Below are positions 24,371-32,560 of a stretch of 37,460 nt of DNA, piece after piece. The first letter of the stretch is position 1, and each line of letters begins with the position of its first letter. The notes beneath the pieces were generated by a model. The model was not told the DNA's origin, did no database searches, and was given only the letters and a program-made list of their open reading frames with translations. Position numbers and translations under genes: made by a program. The DNA is taken from positions 1 to 37,460 of the forward strand of contig CADALT010000052.1 in NCBI GenBank assembly GCA_902788785.1, read 5' to 3'. This DNA comes from an uncultured Ruminococcus sp. (GTDB lineage: Bacteria > Bacillota > Clostridia > Oscillospirales > Ruminococcaceae).

Positions 24371-27300
24371 TATACGGCAACGACTTCACAGGCTACGGCG
24401 AGCTTACGGCTGAACTTGCGGCAATAGGTGCAGACAGCAAGACCATCGACATTATGCTCAACTACCTTGATACGGACAAAAAACGTGATGACAGGCTGCT
24501 AAAAAAGATAAAGTGCCGCAGCTATTACGGCGGCAAAGAAATAAATAACAGCAAATACCGCAGTGCAGTAAAAAAGTGCGTGGCTGATAAGCAGGATGAT
24601 GAACTCACAAGCAGGTACATCTGTTTTATGTATGCACTTTTCGGCGCATCGTGCAGTGAGGTGCTGATATATCTGTCATCAAGCGCCAATGCAAAGGATC
24701 TTTATGAAAAACTGCGCAGGGGCATGGTGCCATGTTACGGTGAGAAAGCAGCGGAGCTGTATGCACTCGCCTGCGCCTGCAACTATGAGACAGTAAGGCT
24801 CACCATACCCAAAAATGATGGTCTTGTGGCAGCGCAGCCTGCACAAAATCTGGCTGAAGCGGCGGAGGTGATATTCCCTGTGAACAGATTCGCAGGCAGA
24901 CTCATCGCCGCAAGGGCGCTGGATAAACTCGACGGCACCGATGTGCCCTCGTGGGTAAAGGGGCTTTGCAAGCTGGTGCTTGGAAATATGCCGAAACAGA
25001 TCCCAAAGGAGGCAAATGACAGCACATGGCTGGCAACATTCACGGTGCTGGCGGAGGGCTCGTTCTATTCGGATAAAATGAAAAAACTGCTGTGCGAATA
25101 CATGAAAGCTACAGACAGCTATAAATTCGGTCCCGGGTATGCGGTGCGCAAACACTGCCCGAAGGTGCTCGACGCCATCGAAGCGATACCCGATCTGGTG
25201 AACGGCAAGTTCATAAGAGCAGTGTGCGAGCCTTATAAGGGTATGGACAAGATACGTCTTGTACACATGGAAAAGCTGGCACGGGAATACACTAAGCTTT
25301 TCACTCACAATGTAAAACAGGCAGAATCTCTTGATACCATGATGGAGATGAAAAATACCCTTGAAAAGCTGGGCGAGCCATGCTATGATATAAAGCCTGT
25401 TGCAAGGGAACGTGGCATTGAGATCATTACGGAGATAGCAGGCAAAAAAGCGCCTGCGCTCACGGACTTCGTATCGGGCAGGCTAAACATTGAAGATGTG
25501 CTGGAGGAACTGAGCGATCTCAGGATATTCGACCTTAGGACCAGAAGCTACCACTACTACAAGATCTTCGGCGCTGATGAATTTTTCGCAAGGTACTTCA
25601 CTGTCATCATGATGGGTGACTCGGGCTATTCAAAGCAGTGGTTCGTACAAGGTTCCACAGGGCTTTCAGTGAATGATGAACCCAAGGAAGCAGTCAGGCT
25701 TATGCTCAGCACAGGGCTGCCCGTGGAGCTTATGCTAAAAGGTATCGCTGAGTATGCAGACTCGTACAGCTCAGTTTTAGTCGTTGATAATGCGGCAAAA
25801 GCCCTTGCAGCATATCCCGATAAGCTCATCGGCATCGACGTGAGCAAATACTCCCCCACCGCAAGGCTCATAGCTGTTAAAGCACTGGCGGAGAACGCTG
25901 AGAATTTCAAGTCGGAGCTGATGGCAATGACCGATGACACAAGCAAGCAGGTAAAGGCGGTGCTGTCATACACATTTGGACTATCTTCGGCTTTCAGGGA
26001 CGAGACTATAGAGCTGCTCGGCGCTAAAAAGGCTGCAAAGCGTGAGCTGGCTGTGTCTGTCATCGAAAAGCAGGGTGCGCAGGGATATATGGACGAGCTT
26101 AAAGCTGCCTTCGAGAAGGAGAAGTCTGCCAAACTCAAAGACAAGATAGCCGCACTCATCGGGGCGGAGGTATCGCAGGCTGACATTGCAAAGGGCACTG
26201 AAGCCATCGACACCGTGGCTGAACTTACAAAGGGCGCAAAGCTCAAAAAGGTGCAGTGGGTGTTCGATAACGGCTACGCACCGCTGCATTACGCTGACGG
26301 CACCGAAGCAGAAGAAAGGTATGCTGCCGCCATATGTCTGTGCTATGCGAACATGACCGACTTCGGCATAAGCGGCACAGCAAAAGCGCTGGCAGAAAAG
26401 CTCGTGTCTAAAGAGGTCGAGAGATTTGCGAAGTTCGTATTAACAAGGTGGGCCGAACTGGGCGCACAGGCAAAGCAGAAGTGGGTGCTGTACTTCGCAG
26501 CGATACACGGCGGCGAGGACATTATCGACCACCTTATGTCCTACATCAAGGAGTGGAGCGACCATTCCCGTGGGCTGATAGCTGCGGAGGCGGTACGTGC
26601 AATGGCACTCAGCGGCAGCACCACCGCACTGATAAATGTGGACGGTCTTGCACGCAAGTTCAGGAACAAGCAGGTGCGCAAGGCTGCAAACGAAGCGCTT
26701 TCCGATGCGGCGGACAAACTTGGGCTCACCACCGAAGAACTGGCAGACAAGATAGTGCCCGACCTGGGCTTTGATGAGAAGATGTGCCGTGTGTTCGATT
26801 TCGGCACAAGGCAGTTCGATGTGTATCTCTCGGGCGGCGATACGCTGGAGATATTCTGCGGCGAAAAGCAGATGAAAAATCTGCCGAAACCCGGTGCAAA
26901 CGATGACAAGGAAAAGGCTGAACAGGCGGCTGCCGAATTCAAGGAGCTGAAAAAGCAGTTGAAGACCGTGGCGGCTAATCAGCGTGCAAGGCTGGAATAT
27001 GTGCTGATGTGCGACAGAAAGTGGACTGCCTGCGGCTGGAAAGAGCTGTTTGTGAAAAACGCAGTCATGCACGGTTTCGCCACGGGACTCATCTGGGGCA
27101 TATACAGCGAAAGCGGCGCATTACAGCAGACCTTCCGCTACATGGAGGACGGCAGCTTCAACACCGCCGACGAGGAGGAATTTGAGATCCCAAAGGACGC
27201 TTCCATAGGGCTGGTACATCCGCTGGAACTCACCGAGGAAGAGCTTTCCGCATGGAAAGAACAGCTGGAGGACTACGAGATAACTCAGCCCTTCCCACAG

Positions 27301-27720
27301 CTTTCCCGCAAGGTGTACCGCATGACCGAAGCCGAAAAGCAGAGCGATGCCGTCACAAGATTTGAGGGCAAAACATTCAACTCGCTGTCACTCATCAGCA
27401 AGATGACGGCACGGGGCTGGTACAAGGGCAATGCGGAGGACGGCGGATGGTTCTACTTCTTCTACCGCAGCGACCTGAGCCGCAGAGAAAAAACTCCCGA
27501 CGGCAGCTACCGTTCGGTAGGTATGCGCACCGAGCTGGAATTTTCGGGCGCAAGCATAGTAGCTTATGACTATGATGGTGAGGAAGTCACCCTCAAAAAG
27601 CTGAAATTCTACGACCCGCAACATAATCCCTACAGCGGCGAGCCCATGTGCATAGACGAAGTAAGCCCCAGATATTACAGCGAGATCATGATGCAGCTCA
27701 CTGATTTCCTGGGCGAGTAA
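24367..27720 (+). CDS. DUF4132-family large protein (E. coli YehI/MolR-like)
   Basis: 1117 residues; starts in an ATGA overlap with the SWIM gene and has AAGGAG 8 bases upstream. Most of the protein is helical, with degenerate HEAT-like repeats (for example 560-640, KKAAKRELAVSVIEKQGAQG, and 730-790). The C-terminal 300 residues form the DUF4132 domain (PLELTEEELSAWKEQLEDYE, ITQPFPQLSRKVYRM, GWYKGNAEDGGWFYFF). E. coli YehI and MolR belong to this family; the molybdate-related name of MolR is historical and no molybdenum genes are here. Probably the scaffold or target component of the AAA-VWA system. No codon skew at its 3' end. Confidence 0.9.
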   Translation: MIYGNDFTGYGELTAELAAIGADSKTIDIMLNYLDTDKKRDDRLLKKIKCRSYYGGKEINNSKYRSAVKKCVADKQDDELTSRYICFMYALFGASCSEVLIYLSSSANAKDLYEKLRRGMVPCYGEKAAELYALACACNYETVRLTIPKNDGLVAAQPAQNLAEAAEVIFPVNRFAGRLIAARALDKLDGTDVPSWVKGLCKLVLGNMPKQIPKEANDSTWLATFTVLAEGSFYSDKMKKLLCEYMKATDSYKFGPGYAVRKHCPKVLDAIEAIPDLVNGKFIRAVCEPYKGMDKIRLVHMEKLAREYTKLFTHNVKQAESLDTMMEMKNTLEKLGEPCYDIKPVARERGIEIITEIAGKKAPALTDFVSGRLNIEDVLEELSDLRIFDLRTRSYHYYKIFGADEFFARYFTVIMMGDSGYSKQWFVQGSTGLSVNDEPKEAVRLMLSTGLPVELMLKGIAEYADSYSSVLVVDNAAKALAAYPDKLIGIDVSKYSPTARLIAVKALAENAENFKSELMAMTDDTSKQVKAVLSYTFGLSSAFRDETIELLGAKKAAKRELAVSVIEKQGAQGYMDELKAAFEKEKSAKLKDKIAALIGAEVSQADIAKGTEAIDTVAELTKGAKLKKVQWVFDNGYAPLHYADGTEAEERYAAAICLCYANMTDFGISGTAKALAEKLVSKEVERFAKFVLTRWAELGAQAKQKWVLYFAAIHGGEDIIDHLMSYIKEWSDHSRGLIAAEAVRAMALSGSTTALINVDGLARKFRNKQVRKAANEALSDAADKLGLTTEELADKIVPDLGFDEKMCRVFDFGTRQFDVYLSGGDTLEIFCGEKQMKNLPKPGANDDKEKAEQAAAEFKELKKQLKTVAANQRARLEYVLMCDRKWTACGWKELFVKNAVMHGFATGLIWGIYSESGALQQTFRYMEDGSFNTADEEEFEIPKDASIGLVHPLELTEEELSAWKEQLEDYEITQPFPQLSRKVYRMTEAEKQSDAVTRFEGKTFNSLSLISKMTARGWYKGNAEDGGWFYFFYRSDLSRREKTPDGSYRSVGMRTELEFSGASIVAYDYDGEEVTLKKLKFYDPQHNPYSGEPMCIDEVSPRYYSEIMMQLTDFLGE

Positions 27721-27732
27721 ATATAATAAAAA

Positions 27733-27955
27733 CGGACAGACTTTAAGCGCAGCAGCAATAAAGAAGTATTTGAAACCTACAGCTGTTGCGTGCTGCTGCT
27801 AGATGAAAAGTGAATAATGAATAACTAATAGTGAATAGTTAAGGTATCGCCTTTGGCGATATATTGAAATATGTCCGCAAAGCGGACACCTTGACTATTC
27901 AACAGAAGTGTCTGAATAAAACTTCTTTATAGAGCCTGCGCTTAAAGTCTGTCCG
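27733..27955. repeat. cloverleaf-type palindromic intergenic element
   Basis: Different from the 800-bp family. A perfect 20-bp outer inverted repeat (27733-27752 with 27936-27955) and a second perfect 10-bp pair (27758-27767 with 27921-27930) enclose a nearly perfect 13-bp stem (27833-27845 with 27888-27900). Inside that stem three hairpins stand with no unpaired base between them: ATCGCC-TTT-GGCGAT, ATAT-TGAA-ATAT and GTCCGC-AAA-GCGGAC. GCAGCAGCA (27749) and TGCTGCTGC (27791) offer an alternative pairing that competes with the outer stem. It separates convergent genes, ends in TTTTTT on the plus strand, and can terminate both. A repeat or MITE-like origin is likely. Confidence 0.85.
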
Positions 27956-27966
27956 CTTTTTTGTAC

Positions 27967-28377
27967 TTAAATTATCCTGCCTTCAAGATGGTCGCACTCG
28001 TGCTGGATTATCTGCGCTGTAAATCCCGTGAAATCGCTCCTGTGCTTTTTGAAGTCGCTGTCCAGATACTCCACGGTGATGCACTCGTAACGCTTTACGG
28101 GGCGCACACCCTCCAGCGAAAGGCAGCCTTCCTCGGTGTCATAGGGCTTTGACTTCTTCACGATGACGGGGTTCACCATGATGATATCCATTATGCCTGC
28201 GGTAAATATGATGATGCGCTTGTTAAAGCCTATCATGTTAGCCGCCATGCCCACGCACCTTTCATGGTTGGCTTTCAGTGTATCACGCAGGTCGGTGATG
28301 ATCTGCTTGTCTTTAGTATCCGCTTTTATGGACTTTTTACTCAAAAACTCCACATCATGCACTATATCTCTAACCAT
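27967..28377 (-). CDS. def: peptide deformylase homologue with altered motif I
   Basis: 136 residues. Peptide deformylases remove the formyl group from nascent Met. Motif II EGCLS (Cys85) and motif III HECDH (His126, Glu127, His130) supply the metal ligands and catalytic Glu. Motif I, normally GxGxAAxQ, reads VGMAANMIG: the oxyanion-stabilising Gln is Met48 here. It is also shorter than typical Def (about 150-190 residues) because the C-terminal helix is missing. It starts 4 bases after uvrC ends, so it is the last gene of the NYN-uvrC-def operon. It may be a secondary deformylase or may act on other formylated substrates. Confidence 0.85.
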   Translation of the reverse strand: MVRDIVHDVEFLSKKSIKADTKDKQIITDLRDTLKANHERCVGMAANMIGFNKRIIIFTAGIMDIIMVNPVIVKKSKPYDTEEGCLSLEGVRPVKRYECITVEYLDSDFKKHRSDFTGFTAQIIQHECDHLEGRII

Positions 28378-28381
28378 TATA

Positions 28382-30226
28382 TCAACTCATTTCATCAATT
28401 ATCTTTTTAAGTTCAGCCGCAGCCTCGGCACTGATGCCTGCCGCCGCACGCAGTTCTTCCTCGGTCGCAGCTTTCAGCGCATCCTTGGTCTTGAATGCGG
28501 TTATGAGCTTTGCGGCTTTCTTGTCGCCTATGCCCCTGACCTTGGTAAGTTCAAGCCCGAAGGCGCTCTTTTTGCGCTTGAGCTTCTGGTAGGTTATGGC
28601 AACACGGTGTACCTCGTCCTGTATCTCCGTGACCAGGTTGAAGGCTGCCCTGCTTTTTAACAGCGAGATCTCGCCGTCACCCGTGGCGATGGCACGGGTC
28701 CTGTGGCGGTCATCCTTGACCAGTCCGTACAGCGGCACCTGTATTTTCAGCCTTTCCAGCACAGGACGTATGGTGTTCACATGGCCGTTGCCGCCGTCTA
28801 AGAGTATCAGGTCGGGCAGCTGCGAGAAGCCCTCGTCCTCGCCCTTGAAATATTCAGCAAAGCGCCTCTCGATGACCTCTGTCATGCAGGCATAGTCGTT
28901 CTGCTCGAACACGGTCTTTATAGAGAATTTCTTATAGCGTTTGCGGCAGGGTCTGCCGTTCTCGAACACAACCATGCCTGCCACCATATCGCTGGAAGCC
29001 AGGTTCGATATATCGTAGCACTCGATGAACCTCGGGGGTTTTTCCATGCCCAGCGCACGGGAGAGTTCCTCCAGCCCTGCCACTTCCCTGCCCGTTCTGC
29101 CGACCCTTACGGAGATAAACTCGTTGGCATTGTTCTTGGCAAGGGCGGTCAGTCGGAGCAAGTGACCCTTTTTAGGTACAGTTACATATATGGCGTGGTC
29201 GTACCTTTCCCTGAGATACTGCTGTAGCATAGGTATATCCGTGGGTTCTTCCTCCAGCAGTATATTCTTGGGCGCACTGTCTTTCATGGCATAGTAGCTG
29301 AGCACGAATTCCTCCATCATCTGCGCAGGTTCAGCCCTGTCGCCCAGGAAGTAGTCCGCCTTATCCACCAGCCTTCCCCCACGGTACATGATGACACTGG
29401 CGCAGGCGATATCCACATTCTGCGAGATTGCGATGATGTCGCTGTCGGGAATGGTCTCGTCTATTATCTTCTGGCTTTCAGCCGCTTTCTGTATGGCGGC
29501 TATACGGTCACGCAGTCTTGCGGCAAGCTCGAACTCCAGCGCTTCCGCCGCACGTTCCATCTCCTCGGTCAGCCTGTCCACGGACTGTTCCGAGCCGTTT
29601 TTGATATAGTCCACCGCCTGTGCGACCACCGCCCTGTACTCCTCCTCGGAGAAATTCCCCGTACAAACGCCCATACAGCGCTTGATGTGGTAATTAAGGC
29701 AAGGGCGCTGTTTTCTTATATCCCTTGGGAATACCCGTGTGCAGGTGGGCAGCCTGAACACACGGTTAGCCTCCTCCACCGCCTGTTTCACCGCAAACGA
29801 GCTGGTGTAGGGACCTATATATTCCGAGCCGTCCTCGGTCCTTTGCAGTACCGCCTGTATCCTGGGATAGGGCTCGTTGGTCACCCTGATATAGCTGTAG
29901 CCCTTATCGTCCTTTAGCAGGATATTGTACTTGGGCGTATGCAGCTTTATCAGCGAACATTCCAGCACCAGCGCTTCAAACTCGCTGTCCGTGACGATGA
30001 ACTCATAATCGTTGACGTTCGATACCATCTTCCATACCTTTGGCAGATGGTCCTGTCCCTTGCGAAAATACGAGGTAACACGGTTTTTGAGGTTTTTCGC
30101 CTTGCCTATATAGATTATCTTGCCGCTTTTATCCTTCATTATATACACCCCGGGGGAGGTGGTCAGCTTAGAGGTCTTATCCCGCAAAAACGGCAGTCTC
30201 GGGTTGTGCTCATCGGTGATGTACAT
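28382..30226 (-). CDS. uvrC: excinuclease ABC subunit UvrC
   Basis: 614 residues, full length. UvrC makes both incisions around DNA lesions after UvrA-UvrB recognition. The N-terminal GIY-YIG nuclease (PGVYIMKDKSGKIIYIGKAK, residues 25-44) makes the 3' cut. A UVR/UvrB-binding helix pair (RLTEEMERAAEALEFELAAR) is near residue 210. The central RNase H-like endonuclease region (IECYDISNLASSDMVAGMVV, LILLDGGNGHVN) makes the 5' cut, and a C-terminal HhH2 pair (LTKVRGIGDKKAAKLITAFK; LRAAAGISAEAAAELKKIID) binds DNA. RBS AAGGAG 6 bases before ATG. It lies between an NYN/PIN-like gene and def. Confidence 0.97.
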   Translation of the reverse strand: MYITDEHNPRLPFLRDKTSKLTTSPGVYIMKDKSGKIIYIGKAKNLKNRVTSYFRKGQDHLPKVWKMVSNVNDYEFIVTDSEFEALVLECSLIKLHTPKYNILLKDDKGYSYIRVTNEPYPRIQAVLQRTEDGSEYIGPYTSSFAVKQAVEEANRVFRLPTCTRVFPRDIRKQRPCLNYHIKRCMGVCTGNFSEEEYRAVVAQAVDYIKNGSEQSVDRLTEEMERAAEALEFELAARLRDRIAAIQKAAESQKIIDETIPDSDIIAISQNVDIACASVIMYRGGRLVDKADYFLGDRAEPAQMMEEFVLSYYAMKDSAPKNILLEEEPTDIPMLQQYLRERYDHAIYVTVPKKGHLLRLTALAKNNANEFISVRVGRTGREVAGLEELSRALGMEKPPRFIECYDISNLASSDMVAGMVVFENGRPCRKRYKKFSIKTVFEQNDYACMTEVIERRFAEYFKGEDEGFSQLPDLILLDGGNGHVNTIRPVLERLKIQVPLYGLVKDDRHRTRAIATGDGEISLLKSRAAFNLVTEIQDEVHRVAITYQKLKRKKSAFGLELTKVRGIGDKKAAKLITAFKTKDALKAATEEELRAAAGISAEAAAELKKIIDEMS

Positions 30227-30245
30227 TTTCTTCTCCTTACAAACT

Positions 30246-30269
30246 ATCCCCTGTCCGCAGACAGGGGAT
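30246..30269 (-). terminator. perfect hairpin between the NYN gene and uvrC
   Basis: ATCCCCTGTC and GACAGGGGAT form a perfect 10-bp stem with a 4-base loop, placed 6 bases past the NYN stop and just ahead of the uvrC RBS. There is no good T-run (ATAGTTTG follows on the minus strand). It is therefore more likely a partial terminator or an mRNA-stability hairpin that sets different levels for the two genes. Confidence 0.5.
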
Positions 30270-30274
30270 CAGAC

Positions 30275-31828
30275 TTATTTCTCGCTGAGGGCAGTATATT
30301 CGCCCTTTATCACATTGTAGAACTTGCAGCCCTTGGTCTTGCCGAACAGCTTTATCATCCTGATATAGAACTGCTGCTTGGTGGGGGCTTCGATGAGCAG
30401 CTTGCCTATCTGCTCCAGTTCCTCTGCGCTGCATATGCCGTCAAGCAGTTCACCCAGTCTGTCCTTTTCAGCCTTGGGAACTTCTGTCTGCTCGGGTGCA
30501 GGCTTGGCAGGCTCTTTCTTTGCAGGGGCTTTCGTTTTAGCTTCCGCCTTTTCCGCAACAGGCTTGGGCTCCTGCTTTGGCTCCTGAACATTTTCCTGTG
30601 CTGCCACCACTTCGTTGGGGTCAACATACTCGGGATGTTCCTCTGCATACATCTCTTTGAGTCTAAGATATCTGGGTCTCAAAAGCTTGTACAGGTCGGT
30701 GGCATCCTGCTTGTAATCCTTGGCGAGCGCATTGTGCAGTTCTTCCTTAGTCTCGGACTGTATCAGCAGCTGAGAGATATGGTTCACCACATCGGGCTTG
30801 CATTCAGCCTTTTTCAGCGCATCTTTCAGCGCAGCGAAAAATCCCTTGCCCTGCTTTTTGTTCTTCTGCTTGTCCTCGGCAGGTTCAGCCTTCTTCTCAG
30901 CCTTTTCAGCGGCTTTCTTCACGGGCTTTTCTTCCTGCTTCTTATCCTCCTGCTTAGGCTGAGTTTCCGCAGGCTTTTCCGTGGCGGGCTTTTTCTCCTT
31001 AGCAGACTTCTTCTCCTTAACAGGCTTGTCCTCCGCCGCAGGTGCAGGCTGAACATTCTCGTTCTTGTCCGCACTCTTTACCATCATATAGGGCTTGAAT
31101 GCCGCTTCGAGCGCCGCAAGCTCCTCACTGCTCATGCTGATATCGTCGGAAGTTTCCTCCTTGACGGGCTTAGGCTCCTGCTTTTTATCATCAGCCTTCT
31201 TAGCATTCTGCGCTTTTTCCGGCTTATCGCTCTTTGTGCTTTTTTCCTCGGGCTTAGTCTCCTGCTTTGGTGCAGGCTCTGCGGACTTCGGCTCCTCAGC
31301 CTTTTCCTCCACAGGCGCAGCCTCTTCCTCGATAACTTCAACAGTTTCCGCCTGCTCTGCCTGTACATCCTCATCCACACCGCCGAACACAGCGGTATCG
31401 CCCTCGGGCATATCGTCGTCCTCAACAATATGCTTTTTGCCGCCTGCATAGTTTATAGCCTGTGCGATGGTACGTGTGCGGTATACCGTGCAGTCGGGTG
31501 CGGCGATATACTTGCCGTGCCAGAAATCGTGCAGAAAGTCAAAGCTCTTGTCATTGCTGATAACGAAGATATGTGTGTAATAGTTCCTGCTCACCAGATA
31601 GCCAAGCAATGTTGACAGCTGGAAATCCAGCGCATTCTTGCCGCCTACGTGTACCTTGAAATACTCCACCTCGGCTTTTGAGATGAGCACCTTCTGATGC
31701 ATCTCGAAGTTGATGGTATCGGCATTCTCGCTGTAGAAGATTATCACCCTGTCATACTCTGTCAGGCTGTCGATACCTGTCAGTCCCTTTGATTTCACGT
31801 TCTCGAAATCTACCAGATAAACTTTCAT
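30275..31828 (-). CDS. NYN/PIN-like nuclease-fold protein with long Lys/Glu/Pro-rich region
   Basis: 517 residues from the ATG at 31828, chosen over 31834 because GAAAGGAA needs the extra spacing. Residues 1-110 are an NYN/PIN-like domain: VYLVDFENVKS (Asp7, Glu9, Asn10) and FVISNDKSFDFL hold acidic residues as in PIN-fold ribonucleases. From about 140 to 440 the sequence is mostly low-complexity, rich in Lys, Glu, Pro and Ala and probably disordered. Two short helical units of similar pattern (about 275-340 and 470-515: HISQLLIQSETKEELHNALA; QIGKLLIEAPTKQQFYIRMI) follow. First gene of the operon with uvrC and def. RNA as substrate is an inference from the fold. Confidence 0.88.
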   Translation of the reverse strand: MKVYLVDFENVKSKGLTGIDSLTEYDRVIIFYSENADTINFEMHQKVLISKAEVEYFKVHVGGKNALDFQLSTLLGYLVSRNYYTHIFVISNDKSFDFLHDFWHGKYIAAPDCTVYRTRTIAQAINYAGGKKHIVEDDDMPEGDTAVFGGVDEDVQAEQAETVEVIEEEAAPVEEKAEEPKSAEPAPKQETKPEEKSTKSDKPEKAQNAKKADDKKQEPKPVKEETSDDISMSSEELAALEAAFKPYMMVKSADKNENVQPAPAAEDKPVKEKKSAKEKKPATEKPAETQPKQEDKKQEEKPVKKAAEKAEKKAEPAEDKQKNKKQGKGFFAALKDALKKAECKPDVVNHISQLLIQSETKEELHNALAKDYKQDATDLYKLLRPRYLRLKEMYAEEHPEYVDPNEVVAAQENVQEPKQEPKPVAEKAEAKTKAPAKKEPAKPAPEQTEVPKAEKDRLGELLDGICSAEELEQIGKLLIEAPTKQQFYIRMIKLFGKTKGCKFYNVIKGEYTALSEK

Positions 31829-31876
31829 ATTCATTTCCTTTCGGTATTTTGATATGAACGGCAGGCAAGTTCCGAC

Positions 31877-32020
31877 AGTGCCTCACACACAGAGCCCCTG
31901 CGCCGGGTAGACATGGATATCATTCGGCACTAGGTCTTCTCCGTGCAGCCGCAGCTATGGATAAATGCACAGACCGTTATGATTTTTGGCGGATAATATC
32001 TGCCTTAGCTGACATTATCC
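31877..32020 (-). ncRNA. candidate structured leader RNA or small RNA upstream of the NYN-uvrC-def operon
   Basis: Downstream of a strong minus-strand promoter lies about 190 bases of non-coding sequence able to form three successive stems: GGATAAT/ATTATCC (32020-31991), GGTCT-GTGCA with TGCAC and AGACC (31975-31933, one 5-base bulge), and AGTGCC/GGCACT (31931-31877). The heptamer ACAGACC occurs twice on the plus strand (31969-31975, 32021-32027). No riboswitch class I know fits well; cobalamin, T-box and 6S RNA were considered and not supported. It could be a regulatory 5' leader or an independent small RNA. Confidence 0.4.
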
Positions 32021-32033
32021 ACAGACCATATAC

Positions 32034-32062
32034 ATTATAACATAAATATTATAATTTATCAA
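32034..32062 (-). promoter_or_regulatory. promoter of the NYN-uvrC-def operon
   Basis: On the minus strand, TTGATA (32062-32057), 17-base spacer, perfect TATAAT (32039-32034). Transcription should begin near 32027, leaving a leader of about 200 bases. I see no LexA-type SOS box beside it. Confidence 0.82.
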
Positions 32063-32441
32063 GTACCAAGCGACGTATAATTCATGATAACCGAAGTTTA
32101 TGATATACTGCTTTATACTCACGAAATTCTCTGCCGATGATGATATATATCAGCATACAGGGCTTACACTTTTTGAAAAAACAGATCTTACTGCGGCAAG
32201 TTATAATACTTTTCAAAGCGGAATAACTTTTGCAGGATTTTCGTTCATAAAATTCATTTCTGCAAAAATTCCTGCAAAATCGGCATTTTCAGATAAACAT
32301 CTGCCATCACATAGCAAAAATCCGAGGGTGACAAGTACACTTGCTTTCAGACTTTTTGCATAAATCCGATGATGTGTTTTCCTCTGTTTATTCCCAAAAC
32401 GATAAAATTTGCGTTTTTTTTGAAATTTTTCAGCCCAGCAC
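32063..32441. other. AT-rich intergenic region, no gene supported
   Basis: Between the divergent NYN and gdhA promoters. Overlapping open frames on both strands (32100-32363 plus, 32213-32500 minus) lack RBSs and recognisable domains, and the minus one runs across the gdhA promoter. It contains scattered GCAAAA/TTTTGC words and no convincing long hairpin. It may hold regulatory sites for gdhA that I cannot identify. Confidence 0.5.
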
Positions 32442-32470
32442 TTGCAAATCTGAAAAAGATATGCTATAAT
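32442..32470 (+). promoter_or_regulatory. promoter of gdhA
   Basis: TTGCAA (32442-32447), 17-base spacer, perfect TATAAT (32465-32470). The leader is about 85 bases and contains a strong hairpin. Confidence 0.8.
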
Positions 32471-32491
32471 AGTAAGGCAGTGTGAGTCCGG

Positions 32492-32509
32492 GACGTACAA
32501 CTGTACGTC
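32492..32509 (+). promoter_or_regulatory. leader hairpin of gdhA
   Basis: GACGTAC-AACT-GTACGTC, a perfect 7-bp stem with a tetraloop, about 15 bases after the expected transcription start. CCG just before it and CGG after it can extend the structure with a bulge. It may protect the 5' end of a highly expressed mRNA or respond to a regulator. It does not match the glutamine (glnA) riboswitch as I know it. Confidence 0.5.
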
Positions 32510-32560
32510 AGTGACGGGCTTGACAATGAAAATTTAATCTATAAGATGGGAGTTTTTACA

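Noticed and set aside
29939-31615. 558-codon plus-strand frame antisense to uvrC and the NYN gene
   Set aside because: It spans two well-supported genes on the other strand and mirrors the Lys/Glu-rich low-complexity region as Leu/Phe-rich nonsense. No start signals.
31877-32020. Cobalamin riboswitch, T-box or 6S RNA in the NYN leader
   Set aside because: A short GAAGACCTAGTGCCGAA stretch vaguely recalls the B12 box, but the rest of the core is missing. No T-box AGGGTGG sequence and no central-bubble architecture of 6S RNA could be drawn. It is kept only as an unassigned structured leader.
32100-32500. Possible small genes in the NYN-gdhA interval on both strands
   Set aside because: No RBS, no recognisable domain, and the minus-strand frame overlaps the gdhA promoter.
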